This document shows positions 9,165 through 18,265 of a stretch of DNA of 64,000 nucleotides, one piece after another. Numbering within the stretch: the stretch's first letter is position 1; each line of letters starts with the position of its first letter. The DNA comes from Sutcliffiella tianshenii. GTDB lineage: Bacteria; Bacillota; Bacilli; Bacillales; Bacillaceae_I. A model generated the notes under the pieces. It did not search any database, was not told the origin of the DNA, and worked only from the letters and a program-made list of their open reading frames with translations. The translations under genes were made by a program, and so were the position numbers. The DNA lies in NCBI RefSeq assembly GCF_016908565.1, contig NZ_JAFBED010000001.1, forward strand, positions 372,001 through 436,000, written 5' to 3'.

Positions 9165-10271
9165 TCAAATCCATTTCAGACGTTGATTGGTTTTTTCAAT
9201 GTCAAACTTTTCATAGCCGTGGCTTTCGGCCCACTTTTTCATGTAATCGTGGTCGGGGTGTTTTTTGTCCTGGATGGTTTGCAGGAAAAGTTTGTAGCCT
9301 GGTTCTCCCCCTACATCTTCAGGTGGGGTGTTTCCTTCTCCACCAAGGCAAACCGGTCGATTTAATTCATGGTTTTCCAGGACTTTTTCCACTTCGATTG
9401 TATGGATCCAATTATCACCGAAGTCATAGTTATACTGCATCCGGGAGGAAAGATGTTCGGATAGCTTAACCTCATTCTCCATTTTCATTGGGATATCACG
9501 TTCGTACTCTAGTGCTTCCTTTGCACATACGAGCTTTAGAATGGGACTATTGCGATGCCTGGAAACCACCACATTGCTCACCGTATTGGGAGGGTAAATA
9601 AGAAAGTCATGCAGATGACTATTCTGCCATCCAAATGCAGCCTGCAAGACATCATGGAATGCGTAAAAGGATATGGAAGTCGGTACCGTCAGCCTTCTCC
9701 AAACCTTTTTGTTCCCAAGTTCGAGCGTCACTTTAATCTGAGCAGCTTGTATGCGGAACACAAATCCATCCGTCCACTCCTCAAGATCCTTATATAATGC
9801 CTCGTTTGGATGGAAGTAATCATTCTTTCCATCTCCTACTAGAAAATCGCTTAACCTCAGACTTAAACTCTTCTGAATGGTAGATTGAGGATCAATGATA
9901 TCATCAAAGTAATACACGTTTTCACACGACTTATTCATTCGCGCAACAGAGGTACGGTCCTTTGTTTTAGTGAAAACCACATTATCAGCAGCAGAAACAA
10001 ACTGTTCAACGATTTCTTCCTTGATTCCCTCCGCGAGGAATACTTCCCGTATAGCCTGTTTGATATACGTATCAATATTCTTCCATTCCTTTGCCTTCAG
10101 CCCAAAGAGAACAATTGTGTAGCGGTTCTTATCATTCACGAGTACCAAGGTTTTTTTCCGGCCTAACATCAAAAGATTCGCGTGCCAGGAGAACAGGGGA
10201 TTCTCCTCTATAGGTGCTTCCGGCTTTATTTTTAACTCATCCAGCAGCTTTTTCGTACATTGAATCAGCAT
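9165..10271 (-). CDS. PRiA4-ORF3-like protein with N-terminal DUF6933-like domain
   Basis: Cytoplasmic protein of 368 residues. The C-terminal half (about 180-345) carries the hallmarks of the plasmid pRiA4b ORF-3-like family: VWRRLTVPTSISFYAFHDVL, AFGWQNSHLHDF, YDFGDNWIHTIEVE and CLGGEGNTPPEDVGG. The N-terminal part (about 1-150) resembles the DUF6933 domain often fused to it. The molecular role of both is unknown; relatives are sometimes associated with mobile elements, but no transposase is visible here. The gene stands alone. Confidence 0.8.
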   Translation of the reverse strand: MLIQCTKKLLDELKIKPEAPIEENPLFSWHANLLMLGRKKTLVLVNDKNRYTIVLFGLKAKEWKNIDTYIKQAIREVFLAEGIKEEIVEQFVSAADNVVFTKTKDRTSVARMNKSCENVYYFDDIIDPQSTIQKSLSLRLSDFLVGDGKNDYFHPNEALYKDLEEWTDGFVFRIQAAQIKVTLELGNKKVWRRLTVPTSISFYAFHDVLQAAFGWQNSHLHDFLIYPPNTVSNVVVSRHRNSPILKLVCAKEALEYERDIPMKMENEVKLSEHLSSRMQYNYDFGDNWIHTIEVEKVLENHELNRPVCLGGEGNTPPEDVGGEPGYKLFLQTIQDKKHPDHDYMKKWAESHGYEKFDIEKTNQRLKWI

Positions 10272-10363
10272 ATTTAAACTCCTTTTAATTTCGGACTTTT
10301 GTATGCTTCAAGGATACCATAGGCTGGGTTCAATTCAACAGGGGAGGGCTCCTTCGTTCTAGT

Positions 10364-10384
10364 AGGACAAGGGACCTCTCCCCA
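10364..10384 (+). repeat. family A palindrome, copy A5
   Basis: Copy between the PRiA4-type gene and comK; one base (T for G) differs in the right arm. Confidence 0.7.
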
Positions 10385-10437
10385 CTGAAATTCTTCTCAC
10401 ATACCCAAATCACCAATATTCAAACCTATTTTTCACA

Positions 10438-10472
10438 AAAATTCTAAATTTTTTGTTAAAAATTACACTTTT
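10438..10472 (+). promoter_or_regulatory. putative ComK box (autoregulation)
   Basis: Two AT-boxes fit AAAA-N5-TTTT with few mismatches: AAAT-N5-ATTT starting at 10439 and AAAA-N5-CTTT starting at 10459. They are about 8 bp apart, a spacing used in known K-boxes. A TATAAT lies at 10489-10494. ComK autostimulation is established in Bacillus subtilis; its application here is inference. Confidence 0.45.
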
Positions 10473-10548
10473 ATGTCTAATTATGGATTATAATGTAATT
10501 ATAGGTATAAATACCTAAATAAAATTGATTTTTCGAAGGAGTGTTTTG

Positions 10549-11073
10549 ATGGTATTAATTGTGGAAGATTACGAAGTAAACGAAACGACAATGGCGTTAA
10601 TGGTGTATGCGCACCCCCAGCACCAGACAAAAATTCTTGATCTGGAAGGGGATTTCATTACGAGCGAATCTTCCAAGGATCTACTGAATCATGCATGCCT
10701 GAACGAGGGCTGTACCGCCGAAGGGAGGAGAACAGCTACGATCATGGCTACAAACTACATACAAAAGACACCTTTACTTGTTAATCAAGTGGAAGGAATC
10801 ATCGCGATCCCGACACATTCACCAGATCAGCATACCTGCTGCTGGATATTCCTGCATCATGTCCTTCAAGTTACTTCCATCACGCCTGCCAAGTGCAAAA
10901 TAACCTTCCAGAACTACAAAGAAATAGAGCTCGATGTATCAGCAGCAACCATTCGTGAACAAATGAAAAAAGCCTCCATCGTGCAGACCCGCTTCTGTTC
11001 AGGGCAGCGCTATGCTTTTTGGCTGAATCCGAAGCCAAGGAGGAGGATGACGAAGCGAAGGTTGGAAGAATAG
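10549..11073 (+). CDS. comK: competence transcription factor ComK
   Basis: Master activator of late competence genes, binding the minor groove at paired AT-boxes. The 174-residue product aligns with B. subtilis ComK through YEVNETTMAL, GRRTATIMATNYIQKTPLLV, IIAIPTHSP, CCWIFLHHV and a basic C-terminal region. It is somewhat shorter than the 192-residue B. subtilis protein, mostly at the C-terminus. The start was chosen at the ATG 7 bases after AAGGAG; an ATG 24 bases upstream has no ribosome binding site. The stop codon abuts family A element A6 and is followed by a strong terminator. Confidence 0.85.
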   Translation: MVLIVEDYEVNETTMALMVYAHPQHQTKILDLEGDFITSESSKDLLNHACLNEGCTAEGRRTATIMATNYIQKTPLLVNQVEGIIAIPTHSPDQHTCCWIFLHHVLQVTSITPAKCKITFQNYKEIELDVSAATIREQMKKASIVQTRFCSGQRYAFWLNPKPRRRMTKRRLEE

Positions 11074-11091
11074 GGGCAGGCCTCTTGTCCC
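11073..11091 (-). repeat. family A palindrome, copy A6
   Basis: Begins at the last base of the comK stop codon, in sense orientation; diverged in the centre. Confidence 0.65.
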
Positions 11092-11100
11092 ACTGAACGA

Positions 11101-11146
11101 ACGAAAGCAGCCTTACAGAAGAAATCTGTAAGGCTGCTTTCGTTTA
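11101..11146 (+). terminator. comK terminator
   Basis: An 18-bp perfect stem (ACGAAAGCAGCCTTACAG and complement) with a 7-base loop and a short T-run. Confidence 0.85.
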
Positions 11147-11204
11147 TAAAAATACACCATTCCCCAAATGTTTTGGTATCATAAAGAAAAAAGGGGGATC
11201 TTTC

Positions 11205-11564
11205 ATGCAGTGGATGAGACATGTAAAATGGGGCCGTTGGATCAGCAACTTCATTATTTCCGGTATCCTGACTGTTGCATTTATTCAATTACCTGACTTC
11301 CTTGTGTCTTTGTTGAAGCACACCGGCCCAGGTTCGTTCTTTGTTCCGTATTTTGTGGTGAGCTACCTGCTGTTCTTGGTGATGCTGCCAAAAACCCCAC
11401 ATAAAATACGACTCTATTACGCTCTAGGTACAACAGGTACGTGCTTAGCACTCTTTCTATTGTTCATGCTGGTAATGTTCACCTTTATGCTGATCAGTGC
11501 TTTGCTGTTTGACTCTTTTTCACTGGGTTCATTTCTATGGAGCAGGGGAATAGCATCTTTTTAA
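11205..11564 (+). CDS. small hydrophobic membrane protein, unknown
   Basis: The 119-residue product has three or four membrane segments (about 14-34, 45-65, 75-98 and possibly 98-115) and a basic N-terminus (MRHVKWGRWISN). An AGGGGG ribosome binding site precedes ATG by about 7 bases. It is not recognised as a known family. It stands alone downstream of the comK terminator. Confidence 0.6.
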   Translation: MQWMRHVKWGRWISNFIISGILTVAFIQLPDFLVSLLKHTGPGSFFVPYFVVSYLLFLVMLPKTPHKIRLYYALGTTGTCLALFLLFMLVMFTFMLISALLFDSFSLGSFLWSRGIASF

Positions 11565-11691
11565 TTAAAGAGCGGGGTTGGCAACATTTCGTTTGCCATT
11601 TCCGTTTTTTAAAAATTGTTTAGTAGTAAGGACCTATCAATATGGCTGCAACAGGACAATTTTCATTTTTAACCCTATCATCTTTTTATCA

Positions 11692-12255
11692 CTAGTTATC
11701 TATTAATATATTCTGTCGCTTTCTTAGCACATAAGTCAAAATAAATAATACTATGGCACTTATCCCCATAAAGCAGCCTACTAAGATTCCCAGCACTACA
11801 AACAATATGTTTTTCACGAAGTCTTGCTTGATGGTCAGTATTGATTCCGTTGTTGTATCAAGGTTTGCGTTTTCCGCTGAAATCTGATAGGTGCCTGGTT
11901 CGTCGATGACAAACTGGAAGATCGATACCCCTTTCCGACCATTTAGTTCATAGGTCGCTCCAGTGTAGTTCTCCAGTTCTACAGTTTGGTTCGTCGATTG
12001 TTCTTGAACCATTACCCCCACACCATTAAGATTCTGTTGCGTTCCTTCAAACTCATGGAAAATGGTATAGGTACCAGCTTCTTCAAATGAAAATTCCTTG
12101 GTCTCCGGGATGGTCAGCCTCATATCCGCTTTGGTAGCGGCGATCAGCGTAAAGACGCTGATGGTGCAGATAACAATTGCAACAATTAATAGTATTCCAG
12201 CTACAGCATACCTCTTTTTACTCGCAGTTCTTTTATTTTTCATATCTCTCATCAC
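11692..12255 (-). CDS. membrane protein with extracytoplasmic beta domain, unknown
   Basis: About 185 residues: a basic cytoplasmic tail, a membrane segment near 17-40, an extracytoplasmic region of about 100 residues with a beta-rich pattern (AGTYTIFHEFEGTQ, EPGTYQISAEN), and a second membrane segment near 150-175. The start is uncertain: GGAG lies close to a GTG, an ATG 3 bases later and an ATG 12 bases later (MKNKRTASKKRY). The family is not recognised. Confidence 0.6.
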   Translation of the reverse strand: MMRDMKNKRTASKKRYAVAGILLIVAIVICTISVFTLIAATKADMRLTIPETKEFSFEEAGTYTIFHEFEGTQQNLNGVGVMVQEQSTNQTVELENYTGATYELNGRKGVSIFQFVIDEPGTYQISAENANLDTTTESILTIKQDFVKNILFVVLGILVGCFMGISAIVLFILTYVLRKRQNILIDN

Positions 12256-12540
12256 GCTCCGGCACTTATTTTATTGTTGCTCATTCAGGTATTTTGCTCT
12301 AACCGTTTTCATGTCAGCACTCTTGCTCTTGCTTGAATTCATTTATCTCTGTATCAGTTATTCCGATGATGTCTTTAAAGTTTGATAGTTTTATCATGCT
12401 GACTCCTATTCCCCTGCTCTAAATTCCCGTTTACAATTTCATCATTTTTCCTTTATAGGGTTTATTCTCTTTATATTCCATTTTTCGTTTATTTTAAAAC
12501 TATCATATACTCAGCTGCATTCAAAAACAATGAAAAGAAA

Positions 12541-12589
12541 AGAGCCCGACAGTCAGTATCCCGTTTGCCTGTCGGGCTCTTTTTTTTGT
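12541..12589. terminator. bidirectional terminator
   Basis: The stem AGAGCCCGACAG/CTGTCGGGCTCT is followed by T8 on the plus strand and by TTTTCTTTTC on the minus strand. The minus reading ends the broken gene at 12595-13156. The rest of 12256-12540 holds nothing I can assign. Confidence 0.85.
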
Positions 12590-12594
12590 CACTT

Positions 12595-13156
12595 TTATAG
12601 CTTCGCTGCTTCAAACCGTGTACAGAAGGATGGAGTGTTGGTTAATATGACTCCTGGAGTGGTACTCGTAATAAATACTTCGACAAGGTTGCCTGGTTGA
12701 AGCTGGAGGATGGTGGAGACCATTGATGGCATTGACGAATAGGACTCCTGCTTGATCAATTTCTCCCCAATAATCATTGTCTGCGGCTACACTTACACCA
12801 TTCACATGGATTTCCACACGCACGCGATATTCGGTCGTGGTGCTGTCCGGAAGAAGCGTCACAGTCCCCGCAACCAAATAGACCCCAGCCTTTAGTGGAA
12901 CAAATGTGGAGGTACCAGCGTTATAGATGTTACCGATATCAAATTGCTCAGTCTGGAAAAGAACCTTATTAAAGGCATCCACCACATCAACTCGCTGATC
13001 TCTATTATTGACCGCTCAGAAGGCAGCGGTTTCGTTTTGGTTACCGTTTCCATTTTCCTTTCCTTCACAGTTCACATTGATTTTGACAGTTTGATCACAG
13101 TCTTTACGATAGCGGTTAGGCGGCTGCCCTTCACATTGACGATTATAATATCTCAA
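12595..13156 (-). pseudogene. broken C1q-like (BclA C-terminal-like) surface protein gene
   Basis: Read from a TTG at 13154-13156, 8 bases after AAGAGGTG, the product would be about 186 residues with a Cys-rich N-terminus and a C1q/TNF-like jelly-roll domain of the type found in Bacillus exosporium and surface proteins: AFNKVLFQTEQFDIGNIYNA, STFVPLKAGVYLV, YRVRVEIHVNGVSVAADNDY, STILQLQPGNLVEVFITS. Two lesions interrupt it: an in-frame TGA at 13016-13018 in the expected AFRAVN motif (consistent with CGA to TGA), and a one-base frameshift near 12760-12777 just after DNDYWGE. The second half resumes cleanly to TAA at 12595. A functional copy would be displayed on the spore or cell surface. Confidence 0.8.
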
Positions 13157-13357
13157 AATATTCACCTCTTTTCCCTTAATAGTGAGAATAGATTGGTCTC
13201 TATCTCCCTACTATTCTATGAATAAGAAAGAAAGTGGTATTGATGAAAGACAGAGGGGGAAAGTGAAATTTTAAGATAGATTAGGCTATTGGGAATTTAG
13301 TAGTTGAGATAGAGAATAAATGTGAGGGACTTTTCTGGTAGTTTGACGGGTAGAAAT

Positions 13358-13525
13358 GTCCACCATTACAGCGATGATGGACATTTCAGACTGCTAGAAA
13401 CATAGAAAGGGTCTTCAACTAGCTGATGATGGACTTTTTGGAGTGGCCGAACCTTAAAAAGGGCTTTCATCTTGCCGATGATAGACCTTTTGGTGGGTCA
13501 CAACCATAAAAAAGTCCTTCATTAA
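13358..13525. repeat. array T2: 52-bp period hairpin repeats
   Basis: Three degenerate units plus a partial fourth. Each has a GTCYW(T)CATC arm, a 5-6 base loop, a GATGATGGAC arm, a T-run and a 20-base spacer. Two adjacent complete units are each exactly 52 bp. The arms resemble those of array T4 (GGTCTTCATC/GATGAAGACC). The rest of 13157-13599 has no visible gene. Confidence 0.75.
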
Positions 13526-13599
13526 CATATAAAGTCACTCCCCTCAAAACGATCACTTCGCCAAAAAATATGATGCATCCCCTTTTTGCCTACAAACTA

Positions 13600-13640
13600 A
13601 AAAGCCGGCTGGAAAAGTTGCTTTTTCAGCCGGCTTTGCT
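13600..13640 (-). terminator. cstA terminator
   Basis: AAAGCCGGCTG/CAGCCGGCTTT stem, followed on the minus strand by TTTAG. Confidence 0.8.
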
Positions 13641-13692
13641 TATTACTTTATTCAATTCGGAAACACTGTCCCATATCGCGGAACACAGAATC

Positions 13693-15144
13693 CTATGCCA
13701 CCTTATTATAATTCGAGACATCCACCTCGAGTGGGATGTTGTTGGCACGGGCTTTTTTGGCTTGTTTGAAGAATAGTGCGACCAGGATGGCGGCTCCGAT
13801 TAATCCGCCGATCCAGGCGATGTTCATTGGCAGTCGGAATCCGATTGGCGCGTTCAGGATGTAGGTGATGACCATGACCAGCATGAACGTTCCAGGAATC
13901 AATGAAATCCAATAGTTCTTTCTCGCAATGTACAAGTACATGGCACCTACAAACAGTGCGATTACGGCTGTGGCCTGGTTGGCCCAGCTAAAATATCTCC
14001 AAAGCAGGTTAAAGTCGATCTGTGTCAGGACTACGGAGATCGCGAATAGTGGAAGTGCGATCCATAGACGGCTTGAGATTTTCTTTTGTGCAACGTTCAA
14101 ATACTCAGCAATAATCATACGTGCACTTCTGAAAGCTGTATCCCCAGAAGTAATCGGCAGGATCACAACCCCAAGCACTGCAAGAGTTCCGCCGACTGCA
14201 CCAAGCATCATTGTGGAAACTTCGCTTACGATGGCACCAGGTCCGCCTGCTGCAAGCAGTTCGCCTAATCCATTGTATCCATCAAAAAGACTCATCGCTG
14301 CAGCAGCCCAGATCATTGCGATGATACCTTCTGCAATCATCATGCCGTAGAAAATTTTACGGCCTTGCTTTTCATTTTGAGTCGTACGGGAAATGATCGG
14401 TGTTTGTGTTGCATGGAATCCGGAAAGCGCCCCACATGTGATCGTGAAGAAAATCAATGGGAAAATCGGTAAATTGTCCGGATGGAAATTCGAGAACGAA
14501 AGCTCAGGAATCGGTGCACCCTTTACCACTAACCCAATCCCTACTCCTAAAGCACTGATCACAAGCACTGCCCCGAAGTATGGATAAAGGCGACCGATGA
14601 TTTTATCGACCGGCAATAGTGTTGCCAAAATGTAATACACAAAAATAAGTGCAATAAGAATGCCCAACGCAACTTTTCCGTCCAATAATACGTTGAGAAG
14701 GCTTGCTGGTGTGGATACGAACACCGTACCAACCAACAATAAGAGCAAGACAGCAAAAGCATTAACGACATGCTTCATCGCTTTTCCAAGGAACTTGGTA
14801 GCTAGCTCCGGTAAATGCGCGCCACGGTTACGGATGGAAATCATCCCTGTCAGGTAATCATGGACAGCCCCGGCAAAAATACAGCCGACAACGATCCAGA
14901 TGAATGCCACAGGTCCGTAAAGCGCTCCCATGATCGGTCCGAAAACCGGTCCTGTTCCTGCAATATTCAAAAGTTGGATCAGTGAGTTTTTCTTTGTATT
15001 CATTGGAACATAGTCAACACCATCCGCATCAACATAAGCTGGTGTCGCCCGCTCCTCTTTTATCCCGAACACTTTTTCGACAAACTTGCCGTACGTAAAG
15101 TATCCGAAAATCAATAAGGCGATAGCCGTTAAGAATGTAATCAT
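13693..15144 (-). CDS. cstA: carbon starvation CstA-family transporter
   Basis: Polytopic membrane importer of the CstA/BtsT family, taking up pyruvate or peptides by proton symport. The 483-residue product has about 13 hydrophobic segments and the family signatures NIAGTGPVFGPIMGALYGP, DYLTGMISIRNRGAHLPEL and ITCGALSGFHATQTP. It is shorter than the 598-residue B. subtilis CstA and belongs to the compact subgroup. The start at 15144 follows AAGGGGG by 7 bases; an ATG 18 bases upstream overlaps the ribosome binding site. It stands alone with its own terminator. Confidence 0.9.
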   Translation of the reverse strand: MITFLTAIALLIFGYFTYGKFVEKVFGIKEERATPAYVDADGVDYVPMNTKKNSLIQLLNIAGTGPVFGPIMGALYGPVAFIWIVVGCIFAGAVHDYLTGMISIRNRGAHLPELATKFLGKAMKHVVNAFAVLLLLLVGTVFVSTPASLLNVLLDGKVALGILIALIFVYYILATLLPVDKIIGRLYPYFGAVLVISALGVGIGLVVKGAPIPELSFSNFHPDNLPIFPLIFFTITCGALSGFHATQTPIISRTTQNEKQGRKIFYGMMIAEGIIAMIWAAAAMSLFDGYNGLGELLAAGGPGAIVSEVSTMMLGAVGGTLAVLGVVILPITSGDTAFRSARMIIAEYLNVAQKKISSRLWIALPLFAISVVLTQIDFNLLWRYFSWANQATAVIALFVGAMYLYIARKNYWISLIPGTFMLVMVITYILNAPIGFRLPMNIAWIGGLIGAAILVALFFKQAKKARANNIPLEVDVSNYNKVA

Positions 15145-15285
15145 TTCTTTTTCCCCCTTCATAAATCATTATGAATGCGTTTTCATAAATCTAGTATAAG
15201 AAAAAACGAGACTCATATGGGGATTTAAGGCCAAGAAGTATAAATAATAGATTAAGATGCATTTTGGCGGGATTAACATGCAAAA

Positions 15286-15314
15286 GGAAGCAGAGGGACG
15301 GTTCTCTGCTTCCT
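15286..15314 (+). repeat. family B palindrome, copy B1
   Basis: Good copy of the second dispersed element: GGAAGCAGAGGGACGG then TTCTCTGCTTCC. Confidence 0.85.
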
Positions 15315-15429
15315 TCTATTATTGCAACACCCTATCGATGACCGACCTATGACCAGAAAAGTTCCCTTTTATAGATTGGAAATTATTAAAACTTGCTAAG
15401 GAAGCAAAAAGCACTTTACTCCTAGAATC

Positions 15430-16344
15430 CTAATCACTTGCTGTATCCGGATCTACACCTTCTTTCACATAGCTGAACGTATTCAATGTGTCTACATCCA
15501 TCATCTGCAGCGAATCATCATAAAAAGCCTGAAGGTCCATCGTCATCTTCCGCATTTCAGCTCCATGTTCAAAGCTGATGGTATGTCTCAGATAATCATA
15601 AGACCAGACACCTTCAATGAAGGGAGTGGCCTCCCCATTAGAATACCCTTCATAACTTCCGTCCTCAAAAAGCTCAATCCCGATCTGGAACGTCCCATCC
15701 TCTTGATAGGTCCCCCATTTGCCTACCAGCTCCGCTCCGTCTTCCGATACATTAAGCAGCACACTGTCACGATCGATTCCAGCATTCTTATCCAAGGCTT
15801 TCATATCCGCCGTTGTAATGGTCCCATCTCCAACCGGACGATCATATGTAACAGAAAGCAATGCATTCGCCCGGTTCAGCAGCAGCTCGGCCTTTTCCAC
15901 ATTCTCCGCACCGGAATTGATAATCATGAGATCCTTCTTATCCAATGCGTCCCTCATGATGCCAAGATACACCTGAAATTCTCCCATCGCCTCCTCATAC
16001 ACCCGATCAGACTCGGCATACATTTCAGGCGGCTCCAATGCCACTAATTCCCTAGTCATAAGTTCCATGCTATCAATCTCTTCATAGACTTCCTCTAGCA
16101 TCTTCTGATCGATTTCGTCCGCTTCCTTCAAATCCTTCAGAGTCCGGCCAAGCCGTTCATAGAACTCCTGCGTTTTTTCCGACATCGCAACCTCATACTC
16201 CTCCTTGCCAACTGGAGTCACTTTCAGTTCAGCTTCCGCCTTTCCCTGCTCATAGCCTTCTTTAAAATCGGTCACTGCCTGACAACCCGCCATTGTAAAA
16301 GATAATAATCCAATTCCGATAACAGCCCCAAGTATCTCTCTCAA
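15430..16344 (-). CDS. lipoprotein, unknown (possibly DUF3994-like)
   Basis: 304-residue predicted lipoprotein: hydrophobic N-terminus and lipobox TMAGC near residue 21. Residues about 45-165 are helical and acidic. The C-terminal third (about 205-300) is a beta-rich module with GKWGTYQEDGTFQIGIELF and IEGVWSYDYLRHTISFEHG, the pattern of small lipocalin-like domains in Bacillus lipoproteins. A TTGACA-type promoter is not evident. The resemblance to DUF3994 proteins is from memory and uncertain. Confidence 0.7.
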   Translation of the reverse strand: MREILGAVIGIGLLSFTMAGCQAVTDFKEGYEQGKAEAELKVTPVGKEEYEVAMSEKTQEFYERLGRTLKDLKEADEIDQKMLEEVYEEIDSMELMTRELVALEPPEMYAESDRVYEEAMGEFQVYLGIMRDALDKKDLMIINSGAENVEKAELLLNRANALLSVTYDRPVGDGTITTADMKALDKNAGIDRDSVLLNVSEDGAELVGKWGTYQEDGTFQIGIELFEDGSYEGYSNGEATPFIEGVWSYDYLRHTISFEHGAEMRKMTMDLQAFYDDSLQMMDVDTLNTFSYVKEGVDPDTASD

Positions 16345-16480
16345 GATCTTTCCTCCGTCTTTTTTATATGTTGATTATAAGGGAATCAGCAAGTGTTTTT
16401 CCCGACGTAGTCCCGTCCCATTGTATAATCACTATTTCCACCCTTTCCCTTTTTCCATTAAATAGAAACCAGAGAAGCAA

Positions 16481-16520
16481 AGGGAAGCAAAAGGAAGCAA
16501 AAGGACGATTCTCTGCTTCC
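16481..16520 (+). repeat. family B palindrome, copy B2, with tripled left arm
   Basis: The left arm occurs as three tandem AAGGAAGCAA-like units before GGACGATTCTCTGCTTCC. It lies in the gap 16345-16756. Confidence 0.7.
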
Positions 16521-16595
16521 TTAACCGACAATATCTCGGGATCTGGTACCACTTACAAAATAAATTAATTAGAAAAGCTATTTAAAGTAGCCTTT

Positions 16596-16615
16596 TTAAC
16601 AAAACGTTTGATTAA
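16596..16615. promoter_or_regulatory. CAAACGTTTG-type palindrome, copy 1
   Basis: TTAACAAAACGTTTGATTAA is an imperfect palindrome shared with 18109-18128 and 23402-23421. The preceding 35 bases also resemble those upstream of copy 2. Confidence 0.5.
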
Positions 16616-16756
16616 TACTTATATGAGGCCTATGTGAATTGGTCATTTAATGGATTTCCCTTCAATTCCATATAATCATTTCATGGGCTTTATAATCTCT
16701 TCCAGAGAGGAAAGAAGAAATAAAAAAAAAGGGCCATCCATAATGGATCCCCTGGT

Positions 16757-17704
16757 TTAAGGATGGGAAGCAATTAAGCTTATTTTTCCTTTAAGGGTGA
16801 ACTGACCTAGCCTTTGAGGAAGGATAAAGTGATCACCTTTGCGAAGCTTATATGTACCCTCTGGCGTTTCCAACTGTCCTTCACCATCGATTACACTTGC
16901 AATGAGGAAATGGCGCGGGTGCATGGTGGTATACCTGCATGTGATGTCCCATTTGTATAAGGTAAAATACTCCCCTTCCACAAAAGTAGTCACCGTGGTA
17001 TCGTCTATTTTCTCTACCTTTGGGGTCACGTTTACATTTTTATGAGGAATTGTCGACACTGCAATTGATTTTTCAATATGGAGTTCTCGGGCATTCCCCA
17101 GTGCATCTACTCGGTCATAATCATACAAGCGGTAAGTGGTGTCAGAGCTTTGCTGTGTCTCGAGAATTAAAACTCCTGCACAAAGTGCGTGGATCGTTCC
17201 ACTTGGGACATAGAAGAAGTCCCCAGGCTTTACAGAAATGCGAGTAAGAAGTTTTTCCCATTCCCCTTTTTTCACCATAGCAATAAACTCTTTTCTAGTT
17301 TGCGCTGTATGCCCGAAGATGATCTCCGCACCCTCATCGCAATCAATCACATACCAGCATTCCGTTTTGCCTAATTCGCCGTTTTCATTCTTATTGGCAT
17401 ACTCATCATTGGGATGGACCTGAACAGAAAGATCCTGGTTCGCATCCAAAATTTTAGTCAGCAGCGGGAAAACTTTACTTGGATAATTTCCGAAAAGCTC
17501 TTTCTTTTCCTGGTACAGCTCCCCTAGCTTATATCCCTTATAAGGACCATTTGCCACTATACTTTGTCCATTGGGATGTCCCGATACCGCCCAGCACTCA
17601 CCTGTAAGTCCGGATGGAATACTATACTTGAATTCAGTTGCCAGCTTCCTGCCGCCCCAGATTCTCTCCTGGAAAGTCGGAGTTAAGAATATTGGTTGTT
17701 TCAT
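16757..17704 (-). CDS. manA: mannose-6-phosphate isomerase, class I
   Basis: Cytoplasmic zinc enzyme interconverting mannose-6-phosphate and fructose-6-phosphate, 315 residues, usual length for the short Bacillus type. Visible signatures are FQERIWGGRKLATEF, SVQVHPNDEYA (Gln and His metal ligands), GKTECWYVI (Glu ligand), VPSGTIHAL (His ligand) and YRLYDYDR. The start at 17704 follows AAGGAGGAGATT; an upstream in-frame ATG overlaps the ribosome binding site. It is monocistronic. Confidence 0.95.
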   Translation of the reverse strand: MKQPIFLTPTFQERIWGGRKLATEFKYSIPSGLTGECWAVSGHPNGQSIVANGPYKGYKLGELYQEKKELFGNYPSKVFPLLTKILDANQDLSVQVHPNDEYANKNENGELGKTECWYVIDCDEGAEIIFGHTAQTRKEFIAMVKKGEWEKLLTRISVKPGDFFYVPSGTIHALCAGVLILETQQSSDTTYRLYDYDRVDALGNARELHIEKSIAVSTIPHKNVNVTPKVEKIDDTTVTTFVEGEYFTLYKWDITCRYTTMHPRHFLIASVIDGEGQLETPEGTYKLRKGDHFILPQRLGQFTLKGKISLIASHP

Positions 17705-18026
17705 AATCTCCTCCTTCAAAATGTTGATTATCCGGAATGGATTGATTCAATGGGGAACTATATAGCATGATGAGATGATTACTGAATCGGATACGGTTTG
17801 CGCTTTTTTATTGTTGGATGGCTGATTTCGAATGATTTAGATCGTTTTGTAAAATCAAACTACCTACGCCATCTTGAATCAGAAACTAGTGGCTTCTTTT
17901 TGATTTTATGAAAATCATCACTAATTTTATGATTAGTTTTTTTGTTGGAATAAAGAATATCGTAGTAAGGAAGATACCTTGGGAAGCAGGAGGAGGGGTT
18001 AAAAGAAGCTATTTCTATATGGAAGG

Positions 18027-18072
18027 TGCCTGACCCCTTGTAATTGGACAAAGGGGTCAGGCACCTTTTATT
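18027..18072. terminator. family C hairpin, copy C1
   Basis: AAGGTGCCTGACCCCTT pairs with AAGGGGTCAGGCACCTT, followed by TTATT. A second copy lies at 23311-23361, and each is followed about 40-50 bp later by the CAAACGTTTG palindrome. Confidence 0.8.
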
Positions 18073-18108
18073 AATAAGTATAGGGGAAAAACGATTTTAA
18101 GTAGTCTT

Positions 18109-18128
18109 TTAAACAAACGTTTGATTAA
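18109..18128. promoter_or_regulatory. CAAACGTTTG-type palindrome, copy 2
   Basis: TTAAACAAACGTTTGATTAA is a near-perfect 20-bp palindrome of the kind bound by TetR-family dimers. No target gene is obvious. Confidence 0.55.
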
Positions 18129-18265
18129 TCAGGGTTTGAGATTTTATCCAATCAGCACATTTTATATAAACTAATAAAAATACTTAATTTCAATTTATTT
18201 TTTTGTTTTGACAGTATAATTTTTATCGTTACCTTAAGCCAATGTGGGAATAGATTGTCCCGTCG

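Noticed and set aside
9165-10271. Mobile element because the PRiA4-ORF3 family is sometimes linked to transposons
   Set aside because: No transposase or repeats specific to this gene nearby; the flanking family A copies occur throughout the window.
13928-14350. Plus-strand open frame inside cstA
   Set aside because: Shadow of the transporter gene in another frame.
17860-18051. 63-codon minus-strand open frame
   Set aside because: Runs into the family C hairpin and has no start signal or recognisable sequence.
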